From: Bursaphelenchus xylophilus
Lineage: Eukaryota; Nematoda; Chromadorea; Rhabditida; Aphelenchoididae
Assembly (NCBI GenBank): GCA_904066235.2
Contig: CAJFCV020000004.1
Span: 6,634,001-6,698,000 of the forward strand
Direction of reading: 5' to 3'
DNA: 64,000 bases
Below, one piece after another: positions 47,516 to 58,900 of this stretch (the first letter of the stretch is position 1; every line of letters begins with the position of its first letter). Made by a program: the position numbers and the translations under genes. Under the pieces are notes generated by a model. It saw only the letters and a list, made by a program, of their open reading frames with translations, did not search any database and was not told where the DNA came from.

Positions 47516-48206
47516 TTAATTGGATAAACTCCTCATCTCCTGGAAAATTCTTAAATATTGTTCTAGCGAATCAGAAGAGTAATAATTCTCGAGTTCTTTC
47601 TTCTGTCGTATCAAAGGTAGAGGCATCGCCTTGCTCTGTTCGGGGAAGAAACTGTTCACCAATTCAGATAAAAGTCCAATACACTCCTTCACTATGTTAC
47701 ATGCGGCAAACTCAAACTCAACTATCACACCCTAAATCAGATAAAATTAATATTGTTTAAATTTACCTTTGAAGATGATCTTCCCATCAAAGCCACTCCA
47801 AATCGTATCCGGAAGTCTCGAAGAGCGTACTCAAACCCGTTTAATTCAAAAGACAACGCGTTATCACTAAGCAGTCCATTTGAAAACTTCTGAAGAATAA
47901 GATCGAACCCGAGATCAGACGTTGCTCTGGGTGAGACGTTTGTCACGTCAGTGCTTAATTCCCCAAAAATACTGGAGGAATCGGGATATGCACTATGATG
48001 AAGGACATAAAAGTTCTTTATCTGTCCAGCCACATCCAAAGTAGGTCTATAAGCTGTGCAATCGACTTTAAAGGCCCCCAATTTAGTGGCTCCAGCCCGT
48101 TCTAGAGCTCCTTCCACTGTCTTTGCCGATTCATTCGATTTCAAGACCCTAAGACAAAAGAAGACGCGTTAATGTGCAATAAATTTACTTACCACGCGAC
48201 TCCCAT
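47516..48206 (-). CDS. mdt-20: Mediator complex subunit 20
   Basis: MED20 is a head-module subunit of Mediator, paired with MED18. The first short exon encodes MGVAW (start 48206), joining across a GTAAGT intron to VLKSNESAKTVEGALERAGA. Matching landmarks are GAFKVDCTAY, FYVLHHSAYPDSS, ALRDFRIRFGVALMGRSSSKG, VIVEFEFAACNIVKECI and the terminal SLEQYLRIFQEMRS. These parallel human MED20 from its MGVTC start to the final LFNKIRK. The last exon is 47516 to about 47718. The Smr-domain gene starts about 120-260 bp further on the same strand, consistent with an operon. Confidence 0.85.
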
Positions 48207-50146
48207 CAAATTCGAAGTAGAAAAAAAGATGTTGTAATCAGTCTGACGGATTGCGAGTCTCTAAACACCGAAATAAAGCAAATTAAATTTCAATTGACGT
48301 ACCTTCCTGCTTCGTTTAATTTAAATTTGCCAGTTCCCCAAAAGACTGATCTAGAAACTGATAAGTAAGACAAAAACACGTGAGATAAGCAAAATCTTAT
48401 CGATAGAAAATATTATTTATCTGCCATAGTCGCCACACGCCAATTTGTTTTGTGAAAAAAAACATTTTCGTCAAAAATTCGAGCTGCGACCCAGACTTCT
48501 AAAAATGTTGTTGCCATATTATACGAAAGCTATTTAAAATAAGGTTTTGTCTTACCGAACACGTTTAGGTAATAATTAGAGTTACGAGTTTAGTTTTTAG
48601 CAATCATACACGTCCTTAGTATTATTTATAAGCAGTAAGCGAAATAATTATATCCAAAAATATTTTTTTATGATTTTAATTGTAAATTTCCCAATTTTTG
48701 CCTTTAGGTACTAGCAAATGCCCGGTCTTGTCGATTTTGCAACCTGCAGTTCGTATTCATGATTTGTTAAGCCTCCAAGCACGTTCTGAAACCAAAAAAC
48801 AAATAAAAGTCAAGTTTTCGAAAAATAAGTCCGCTGGGCATTTAATTAAATCGAAATTTTCTCAAAATTTATCGGTCTGATTTTAAAAATTTTAACGGAT
48901 TCTGAAAGCCCATGCTTCAAAGTATAATATATCTTAAAATCAAGAGGATCTAAGGCAAAAAACCTACCATTCTCGACGAGACATCAAAATTTTCGTCATT
49001 CTGGGATAGTGTAAAATCTGAGATTTCATTGTCATCTTTCTGGCTAAGCCTGTGGTCTTGTGTTTGGGATTGCAATAATCGAGTCGCAGTTGTGTTGCTG
49101 ATGTATCCAACGACGTTCTGAAACTATAACATGAATAAAAAGCAATTTTTCCAGTAAAAAATCCCCGCCGGGCATTTAATTAAATCGAAATTTTCTCAAA
49201 ATTTATCGGTCTGATTTTAAAAATTTTAACGGATTCTGAAAGCCCATGCTTCTAAGTATAATATATCTTAAAATCAAGAGGATCTAAGGCAAAAAACCTA
49301 CCAATTCTGACGAATATCACGATTTTGATCACCTTGGGGTAGTGTAATATCGTGATTTTTGAGTTTTTTTTCTCTCGTGCATGAGCTGACTCTATTCCTC
49401 TTGTCTTCGTTTCTTGTCCTCTCTGGAATACAGCGATGTCGAAGTTGCAGCGGAGGGTGATTGTGTAAAACCAGTCGATTTCATCTAAATTCAAAAGTCA
49501 TAAATTTCAGTTTTTGAGAATGAACTCAACGTAAGGTGATGCAATGGCTGAAAATGAGGTACCTATTGAAAGCTGAAGCAATATCCTATAATCCTATAAG
49601 AAGAAAACCTGAGCTTTCGTTCCATAAGAAAAGTTACACATCATCGAAATTGACTTACTTTTTTCCAACGTTAGAAAAAGGTTGCCAAATTAGGCAAAAC
49701 AGAATTTTTTTGTGTGCTGTTTATGCAATTAATGATTTGTCTGCGTTTTTTCTCCGCACTGTGATTATTTCTGCGTTGATACAATCTTGTTCTGCGGGTT
49801 TATTACGGTATTTCTGCAGAGGGGAACACTTGATAAAAATGACCGGGGAAAGACTTGACTCGATCCATTTTTTTTGCATTTTTTCTGTGTGGACAAATTG
49901 GCGTGTCGCCATTTTTTATAATAATTATGACGCAACAACCGATTTTTTGGACGAAATGTCACTCCCGTTTTCACTTGGCCGAGAAAAAGGAGTGGCCATA
50001 AAAGGAAGGTTTCGTGCCAATTCTTGCACAGAAGAACTTCATTTGGCCATCCAATATCGATTAATTTTTTGAAGTAGAGGTTGCGCTAATTCGATAATTT
50101 TCCTTATTTAATCGGATACTGTAACATGACATTGTGCTGATAAAAG
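48207..50146. other. Repeat-bearing intergenic region between MED20 and PICK1
   Basis: This 1.9-kb divergent region contains a two-copy tandem repeat of about 334-bp period (48.7-49.4 kb) and otherwise AT-rich sequence. A 178-codon plus-strand open stretch at 49536-50072 shows no domain, no splice context and low-complexity composition; I do not accept it as a gene. The promoter of PICK1 is presumably within the last few hundred bases. Confidence 0.5.
48735..49370. repeat. Two-copy tandem repeat, period about 334 bp
   Basis: The block beginning GGGCATTTAATTAAATCGAA at 48836 recurs at 49170 and remains almost identical for about 150 bp, through ATCAAGAGGATCTAAGG. Flanking parts (ACGTTCTGAAAC before, GACGAATATC-like after) are shared more loosely. 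A short piece (GAAAGCCCATGCTTCAA) also occurs near 21860, so the unit belongs to a dispersed repeat family. Confidence 0.85.
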
Positions 50147-51441
50147 ATGCTGGATTCTGGACGAGTACATTTGATTCCGGACGTTGTTGAAATCTCCAAA
50201 GACCCAAAAGGCCATATTGGGATAGCTATTGGTGGCGGGGCTCCTTACTGTCCCAATTTATATGTGGTGCAGGTATTTGATAATGGTGCTATTGCCAAAG
50301 ATGGCCGAATCCATGCCGGTGATGAGTTGTTATCAGTGAATGGAATCAGCGTTCGAGGAAAGGAAAAGAGTAAAGTGGCCAAAATGATAAAAGAACATAC
50401 AGGTGGACTTCTTCTTTTGTGACTTTGACTCTTTCTAGGTACCCTTAAACTATCGGTGAATCGTCTAAGTTTTGATGACGAAGCTGGACAAACCCTGGAC
50501 ATTACCCTCAAACGGTTGAAGCACTGGTGGGTCGAGAGAATGGACGCGAAGACAGCAGATGCCTTTGGTCTGAGCAGGGCCATCTTATGTAATGACATCC
50601 TGGCCCAGCTCATGAACAAGTTGGATGCCAATCAACAACTGTACACTGATCTGACACGGACTGCTGACGGCTTTGTTCATAACCAAAGGAAATTGTCGGA
50701 TACTTTCGCATTAATTGCGAATGTTTTTTCTGAAGTAGCAACCAGAGAATCCGAGAGCAATCTTAACAAGTATTTCAACGAAGTCTCAGCTTGCCATCGC
50801 AACTTTGTGAAAGAAACTGGCCCTTTATTAGCTCAACTCCAATTAGTCGCCAACACATTCAGGACATATACGGAGAAGGCGATCCCAGACACCAAGGATA
50901 CGATAAAGAAATATCTGGATAAGAAATTCGAATATCTTTCGTTTTGTCTGAAGATCAAAGAGATGGATGACGAAGAAGCACAAATGGTCGAATATGGAGA
51001 CTATCTGCCCCGAATTGAATCTGGGAATATGGAGTATCGGTAAGTCATTCAATCTGCACCGATCATGCTGAGAAGTCGAGGTTTAGGATCATGTTGAGAA
51101 GTCGAGAGAAAAGCCGAGATGGGTTTATTGAGATGCGGAAACATGTTATGATTAAGATCGAGATGCTGGATGAAAAACATGGTATGTTTTAAATCATAAT
51201 ACAAACACAAGTCCTTATACTAGTGCGTGAACTCGGGTTACATCTCCGCTGCCTAATCGAAGCGTTGAGTGTTTACCATGGTAGATGTGCCACGGTAATC
51301 GAGGAATTCCATCGTAATACCGCTCACCTACTCTCCGAATACAATTTGGAGAACACTGAAGGGAAACGATCGGCTTTCCAGCCTCAACAACACCTTGTTG
51401 ATTTCGATGAGATGAACGCCCCGTTGATCTCAAACGATTAA
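50147..51441 (+). CDS. pick-1: PICK1 orthologue (PDZ and BAR domain protein)
   Basis: This is a peripheral membrane adaptor for receptor trafficking and vesicle biogenesis. The PDZ domain starts near residue 20 with IGIAIGGGAPYCPNLYVVQV, GRIHAGDELLSVNGISV and KVAKMIKEHTG. The AH/BAR domain follows: TADAFGLSRAILCNDILAQL, KAIPDTKDTIKKYLDKKFEY, LSFCLKIKEMDDEEAQM and RIESGNMEYR. These match human PICK1 almost block for block. Exons: 50147-50401, about 50440-51040, 51088 to about 51181, and about 51223-51441. The acidic C-terminal tail of vertebrate PICK1 is missing or very reduced. DRP-1 converges on it, with 217 bp between stops. Confidence 0.96.
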
Positions 51442-51658
51442 TTCTTCCATATCTCATATTTATACATGACTAAATTTATTGCCTAGATCTAACATCACAT
51501 AACCTTATAACAAAAGAATCTCGAAGACATTGTCATAAAGTTACACGACGTTTAACAAAATACTTTATATAATTTACATACAGTAAAAGCTTAGTATTTT
51601 ACGATTGGCGAAGTCGAAAGGCGTTACTCGGGATTGGGAGAATCATGGCGTTACCAAA

Positions 51659-54459
51659 TTACCATATATGGGTTTCCCGGATCTCACTTATAACATGAGA
51701 TGCTTTTGTAAGAGCCTGCAAATATAACATTACAGTGATATCATTACCTCGAGCATTTCCGCAGACTCCTTTCTTCTCTGAGCCATCAATTCACTCTCTG
51801 CCAGGAGGTCATCCATATCAGCCTGGTTATATAATTGCTGGACCAGTTCGCTCTGCAGATTCTCCTTCACATAATTAACCATAAACCTCATAATGCCCTT
51901 GGGTACCAGGTCTTGAATGTTCTTCCTTACAATCGAAAAATATGATCTGATCAAGCGCTCTAGACAATAATTATATTATAATCGTGGGAAGTCCTACCAA
52001 ACATCATGTATTCCTTCTGCTCCTTGGCTGTGAGATTCCTGGTCAGATTCCGTTCGATAGTTTGAGTCGTTGTAATTGAATTGGCCTTATGTGACACTAC
52101 ATTATTTTGAGGGATATTTCGATTGAAAAGCCATGAGCCTATGTAACTGGAGGATTGTTTGGTCGGGGACCCCGTTAGGACTGAGTTGGCCTTCTGAATC
52201 ACCTCACTCGCCACGGCATTTAAATTCGGTTGGCCACCAGAACCATTTAATTCGGTAATGGGCATTGGCTGCTCTCCCTAAAACAACATTTATATTATGG
52301 AACTTCAAACTATAAATTTGCTGCTCAATATTTAACAGCAAATTTAATGTGAAAGTTCCGAATATTACTGTTAAACGAGAAGTAATGTATTTTGCTCTTA
52401 TTTCCGAGTAATTCATGCGATACGAAGGCAATCTGGACAGAAAATCTGATGATATTGTACATGATATCAGTGACTATCAAAGCAAAAAACGTGTATATCT
52501 TTTATACCTCTGTTTTTTCTATACAGGAGTGCTTGTTACTTTAATAACCAATTGGATTTCTCGTTCTGCAACTTTCTTCCTTTGCGGGCAATAAGGAGTT
52601 TCTATTTGCGATATATAAAAAAAAAATAAAAAAAAAGGGGGGCATCTTCATACCTCTGGTAATGGAGCCACCTTTCCATCAACCTGCACCTGACTTCTCT
52701 GATACAATGAAGTCGAGCTCATGGACTCGATGATGGACAATTCTCCAAACTCGGGATGTTTCGTATTAATATAAGCCATTTCACTTCGGACCAAGTCCTT
52801 CACAAATTGTTTTGTGGACCCCAATCGTCCAGATAAAAGGTTAGAAACAATCTCATTGATCCTTTCATACAGTTTAGGGAATCTCTGCATCTCCTGTTGG
52901 ATATCAATTCCACATTGTTGTACTATCCGCATCAATTCTTCATAAACACGATCGACGCAACATAGAGAAGGTTCATGCAACCGCTCGATCTGCTTCTTCA
53001 CCAACAACTCGAAAGCCACATCTGGTATAAAAAGATCTGGCTTTGTTCCCTAAATTTCAATGTTAATCAATAAATACTAAATCACTTACAGTCGCATTTC
53101 GAATGGCTGTTAAAATGTCCAGAGTGCTTAAGTTCTCCATGGGGTCTACCTGTTCCAGAGCTTCAACAAAAGTCCCATGGAAGATGTAAGAGATTCTAGC
53201 ACCACCAATAAGTTCAGAGGTCTCAATATTCTTAGATGTTCCCTCGATTGTAGATGTATATGCATTGGCAAAGTGGGTAATAAGTTGCAATAATGTTCTA
53301 CTCTTATCTTCCACTGGTTGGCCGTATGAATTGAGCAAAGAACGACACTGCCCCATCAACGTATTTACCCGTACTTTTAGCTGAGGAAGACACTCTCGTA
53401 TGTGATGGATCAGGAGCTAAAATCTATATTAAAAACAACACAAGTTTGACCTACTCGATTCAATGTCTTTGACAGATATTGAATACCATTCCTCGAAGCA
53501 AGAGTTGGATAAGTTTTGAGCAGGAATTTAGCCTCATCTTTCAGACATTCGTCTATTGGTTTGTTGGTATTGATGTCAGCTTGAGAGCGATTGACCACTC
53601 CAATAATACCAAGCTTCACAGGCACCGATCTTCCTGTCAACACCTCCATGGCATCAGTTCCCCTGTCCATCAAATCCAATTTAGTGAGAACAGCCAGAGT
53701 TCTGTCTCCATCTCTATCCACATCTCGGGCCAACTTCAAAGGTTCCGATGTGGCAAAATCTTGATTTGCGGCAGTCACTGCCAACATCAACGAATTTGGA
53801 TTGCTAATGTAAGACAAGATCAGTTTACGAACTTGATCTTCGATATCTGGGGGTTGATCTCCCACTGGAACCTTGATTATCCCGGGCAGATCAATCAACG
53901 AAAGGTTTACAACACGGTGGGAGAAAATCCGAAGTGTAATTGGGTTGTCCGAAATTCCCTGAAAAAATTTCGAAATAAAATTTTGTAATACGTATGACTG
54001 ACTAACTTTGAAAAAGTAAAGGACGTTAGTGTACAGAAGAAAAATAAAAAAATACCTTATTAGATCCACAAAACCGTTCAGTTTCGTCCTCAATTTCCTT
54101 TCTAACCTCGTTGAAATCCGTAAAGATTACACCAGATTTATGCTCAAATTGCGCCCAATCTTGTTTGGCTGGCATCCCTGCCTCCCTTCTCTTGTCATCA
54201 CCGACTGGGACATGAACAAGATGCAAAAGCAATGGCCTTCTGGTCACAATCCCTGTTCCTCGAGGTAAAAAATCACGTCCCACAATTCCTTCGATGACGG
54301 AGCTCTTGCCGGCACTCTAAAAAACAAATTTTGACAGTAATGAACACTTACTTGCGAACCGACAACGACTATTTGAGGTAGCTGTACTTCAGATTCCCTG
54401 TTTCCAATAGTCGCGAAAACATCTTGGAGTTTGGAAATAACTGGGATCAGGGATTCCAT
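51659..54459 (-). CDS. drp-1: Dynamin-related protein 1 (mitochondrial/peroxisomal fission GTPase)
   Basis: DRP-1 self-assembles on mitochondria and constricts them. It begins at 54459 ([19 protein letters not shown]). The P-loop [20 protein letters not shown] spans an intron. Further G motifs are [36 protein letters not shown] and [11 protein letters not shown]. The middle domain has [20 protein letters not shown] and [21 protein letters not shown] variable B-insert spans the exons near 51960-52280 ([11 protein letters not shown], polar linker). The GED includes [20 protein letters not shown] and [20 protein letters not shown], and the end SEIRETHIW matches human IAEIRETHLW. An intron of about 370 bp lies at 52280-52645, next to an A/T homopolymer tract near 52617. 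Confidence 0.97.
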
Positions 54460-55066
54460 CCCGTGATGAAACCTTTTTGATTAGTCCGTTCACCACCGCG
54501 TTTTGGCTAAATTGCTCAGTTTTCAGTTGAGACGGTGCACCGCGGCGAGGAGCTGCGCCCGAGGTTACGCAACAAAAATATGTTCTTCACTTTTTGAAGT
54601 GCTATCGTTTGCTCGCAAGTAAAAGAATAAAAATGTGTTTCTACAGAGATCGGACGTCAAGGTCCGATCTCATCCTTTCTTGTGGGAGATTCCAGAAAAC
54701 CTGCGTAAAGGACAACAACAAGATTTCCACCACGAAAAATTTTAATGCCAAAGACTTTGGCATTTCACCCATCCAGCCTTCTCAACACCACCCTGGCGTG
54801 AGTTCGGCCAGTGCCGAAAAAATCGAAAAACAGCGAAATGTCGCTATTGATTATTACTTTCAGAACTTGGCGAAATCGCAGTGCGCCATAATTATCGCGA
54901 ATTTGGTTGTTGAAGCCGCCTAAAAAAAAACGATTAGGCCACTCTTTGAATAACATTGTCAGTATCGCTGATCAGAAATTAATCAACAGGATTAATCAAA
55001 AATATGTTTTCGTCACCATAGTAACATTTGTATTCGAGATGAGAACTGCCATAGTTCTTTATCCTG
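54460..55066. promoter_or_regulatory. Divergent upstream region of drp-1 with a 10-bp perfect hairpin
   Basis: This 607-bp interval separates drp-1 from the next plus-strand gene. GAGATCGGAC (54646-54655), a 6-nt GTCAAG loop and GTCCGATCTC form a perfect hairpin. A 109-codon open stretch at 54594-54923 lacks a recognisable domain. The interval is inferred to contain both promoters. Confidence 0.4.
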
Positions 55067-55722
55067 ATGGTTAATTTACTTTTCACTTTGTGTATTTCGA
55101 CGATTTTTCCTTTGATCTATGCCGTCACACATTGCATTGATTATTGGGATAAGAATATTGCCGGATTCTCCAACCGTTCCACTCTTTATTTGCCATGTTA
55201 CACAGATATAACGGCATTGGAGGGAGTTCATGGTCAGGAGTTAGTGAAGTCAATTGCTTCAACGATTCAGTGTGTGGGAATGGAAGATTTTGGAGATGTT
55301 AAGGTGAACTCAGAACAGGTATCCTTTTTTAAATTAAAAAGTCTATAACACACATATTATGATTAAAACGTAAAATAAAAATAGTGCAATGCCTCAACGA
55401 ACGACTGCTTTAGAAATATTTCGGAGCCACCGAAGGTCAACATTCGGTCCTCAAGTTTTGTGCCGAAGAATCCCAAGATGAAGATAGATTGGTTTTATAC
55501 GAAATTGAATTGAAATACAGTAATGCCTCCGTTCTACTGGAATTGAGAAGATCCTTCCCGAAGGAAGAGGTACCTAGATTCCCCAAATTCAAAGACCTAC
55601 CTCGCATCAATCTAAAACTGCCTGCCGACTTCTTTTATCCCTTTTCTTGTTCAACCTGTTATTCGAATACCTTTTGTAAAGTTTTTACGGTTATTTTAAT
55701 CTTTTTGATAAAGACTGTCTGA
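55067..55722 (+). CDS. Unrecognised small secreted or GPI-type protein
   Basis: Two exons (55067-55317 and 55414-55722) join in phase 0 to encode about 186 residues. The first 20 residues (LLFTLCISTIFPLIYAVTHC) look like a signal peptide. Several cysteines are spaced through the body (CIDYWD, LPCYTD, IQCVG, KFCAEES). N-glycosylation sequons occur (NRS, NAS). The C terminus is hydrophobic (VFTVILIFLIKTV) after a Cys-containing stretch, which could be a GPI-attachment or membrane segment. I recognise no family. The donor GTATCC is weak, so the splice is plausible rather than certain. Confidence 0.55.
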
Positions 55723-55989
55723 TAATTAAAACACCGGGGAGTTGTTTATTAAAAGAAGAATACAATTTCAAAGTTTGATGACAATTGCATGCTTAGAAAT
55801 GTAGCAAAGTTCTAAAGCCTTAATGTAATATACATCACCTTAGCAACCGAAACTTAATACAATCACATAGAGGGGAGACACCGTATTTTATGATCAGAAT
55901 ACTTGATTTAGAAAAATGGCACCGTTTCAGCCATAAAAGATATAATTTCTGCAGTTTAGGCGGGAATGTAGAGTAATCAAACCTGGAGG

Positions 55990-58900
55990 TTATGTTTTCT
56001 GAATCTCGGAGTGTTTTATGTAAGAAAGGAAAGAAAAGGCAATGAAGAGCAGACTTGTCCCCACCAGATCTCCAATGGCTGTGAGATAGGGAATGGCCGC
56101 ATTGTCAGGATCGACTCGCCAGGACCACATTAGGGATACCATCCATTGACAGACGAAGAGCAAAAAAGCCACCTGAAAAACCCATGTTAATACCACCAAC
56201 AACGATTTCAAGCACTACAGACCCTCCGCGACAATATGCAATATGTTTAAATCACGGCAATATCTTATAAAGTCACATATCGAATTAAGAACTTATTTTG
56301 TCCAGAACGAGCACTTTCTGCTTCCTGCGTTAGTACGACACATAAAGGCGGTCTCGCGGGAGCACTAAAATCATCTTAGAAGCACTGAGGAAGGGCCGCG
56401 CTTCTTGAAAAACCCGTAAATGGTCATTTTAGACTATGGTAATGACCGGCGTAAGCCTAGGATGATGTATCTATTGGGCGTTCACCGGTTGCAGCGCCGA
56501 CTTCCGCCCTCAAAGCTAGCCATTCAGAAAGTGGTGGGCCCGAGAAAGGCGCAATAGTTTTCTTTTGTCAAGCGGAAGAAGCATTAAGTGTCGGCCGACT
56601 TTCAGATGAAATACTAAAATATGGCCACAAGTGTGAGGCCGCATTGGTAGTCCATCTACCGGGTCGGGTCATCCGATCATTTCCTTGCCCACTTCATCCA
56701 ACTGTCGTAAATGACATTATTCATCAACGGAAGCGGGGCCCATTTTATGGTCACGCACAATTTGTTTTATGAAAAGCGGCCGAAAAAGTTTCCTTTCGCG
56801 AAACCGCTCTTTCTCTTAGTTCGAACTCATTAATAAGACCGAGAGTAGTGTTTGCTGATTGTTTGAAACCCCTTCAGACATGTTTGGCCATATTCTCCAC
56901 GTTCGGGATTTTACCGTGTTTGTCTGTTGCTTCATTCTACGTCAACCTTCTCTTCAGTTTACCTATAAGTTGATTTTCCCAAATAAAGTCTGGAAGTGAA
57001 AGAAAACATCTAATAATTCTCGGCCGCGAACCCAACTTCTGTTTAAAGGTTGATAATCGTCCTTCGAGTCAATTACGTATGCCCGGAGGCGGTTAAGCGT
57101 CTTGCCTGGCCCTTCTGAAGTGCTGCCTATTAACGAATTTAATTTAGTTTCAGCGCCATTGTGCTCGCCTTTAGACCATCGAGAACTCATTCGGCGAGTA
57201 TGGGAGGGAGACCAACAAAATTGCGCAGGATATGCCAGAAGGTGATAATGCCTAAGGTCCCGAGAAGGACCCATCAGCGGCGTGGGTACCACCAAATAGA
57301 TCCCGACATCGAATACGAGGTAGGAAAGGAAAGAAGAAACCTGACAAGAAGCCTCTCAACGTGTTTTATTTAATCGTTTCAGAATACCGGAACCAAAATT
57401 ATAATCGAAATGGATGACAACGAAGGAACAGATGACGACTGGGTAATATCCGAGATTAAGAGTATGAAGAGCGACTTCAAGAACCGACTTGAAGTCGTCC
57501 GCCAAACTCTCAACGACTTGGAACAAGATCACAACTCTAAGCTCGACCACTGTGCCAACATTACGAGAAAAATTAACCGTCGGGTGAGTTCAGGACTCCC
57601 ATCGATTCAAGGAGATCCCAAACTCGAGGAATGCCGACTGCGAAATTCCCTTATCCAGGAAAAACTAAAACACTGCAAAGAGTATCTATTGAACTATGAT
57701 GCCATTCTAAAGCACGAAAAAGATGATCTCGGAGACAACAACGGCAAGTCATAATGCACTTTTAGTCACTTCACATTTTCCTATTGAATTACTGGAATAT
57801 TAGAAAGGGATTAGACTCTCTTTTGTTTCAGACATTTTCGTGAGAAAACTGCTTCTCAAGACCGCTAAGAAACATACGAAGAAGAGCCGGCTGAACGAAG
57901 CAATCGAGACTTTCTACCAACTGATTACCGCGACCAATGGTCAATTGTGCGGGGAAGAGATCTGGACATTGTTCGAGATCTGTGAACAGAAATGCGAGCA
58001 GACATTCGAATTCTTTCATCGTCTCTCAAATGCGGTCAAAACTTTGGAATGTGATAATTCCGGCTATATTATGAATGATCTATGGGTATCGGTGGTGGAG
58101 GACTTGAGGTCGGAATGCTCGGAGATGTTCGATTTGACGATAAAGATAGTTGTGGAAGGTAATTCCGTTTAGTCCCAAGTCCAGAAAAACAAATTACAAT
58201 TCATGAAAACCCACACAAACATCCCTCATTGTCACTGAAATTATTCCCTGAGGGCAGGAGGGAGTAATTTCTTTTATAAATACTTAATTTCAGTGGCCGA
58301 GCCCTTAAATGAGAGTTGTCTTGTGGAGAAACTCAAATATTTGCTGGCGGCCAAAATAAGTGCCTTGTGGCTAGAAATGACCTCGATTGAGCACGATGAA
58401 GTAAGAAAATTACAAAAGTTCTTCATTAGACAACTATTACAGTACTCAAGTGCGCAATTTCAGTTCGATGATGTGAAAGACATCTTCTTTGACAGTCTCA
58501 ACAAGTGTATCGATGCATTCTTGGCACTGCGATCAGCAGACGAAGATAGTATGAGGGCGACGAATGCGCTCAACTACTCCATCAGACAATTCCATACGTA
58601 AGCAAGCCTATTCTAACAAGCAACTTTTCGTTTCTATTTACAGACGCTACACAACAATCGCTGAGTCAAAGAGGTTAAAAAAAGCAATGGAAAAGGCAAG
58701 CATGATTCTTTCCACATTTGATTTTGATTTCGTAAATATATTAACATAATCCCATAGTTATTTATAGATAGTAATCGGGACTAGCAAGATAATGAAAACC
58801 GAAAACTTATCGATCAAAAAACTCACCTGAGTCAATCCAGCAGTCAGGTAAATTGATGTAAACAGGGCGGAGGAAGGCGGCGACTCCCCGGTGTGAAGTG

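Noticed and set aside
49536..50072. 178-codon plus-strand open frame in the MED20-PICK1 gap
   Set aside because: No domain, AT-driven composition, no splice or operon context, and it overlaps the presumed PICK1 promoter.
54594..54923. 109-codon open frame between drp-1 and the next gene
   Set aside because: No homology or signal, overlaps the expected promoters, composition like surrounding noncoding DNA.
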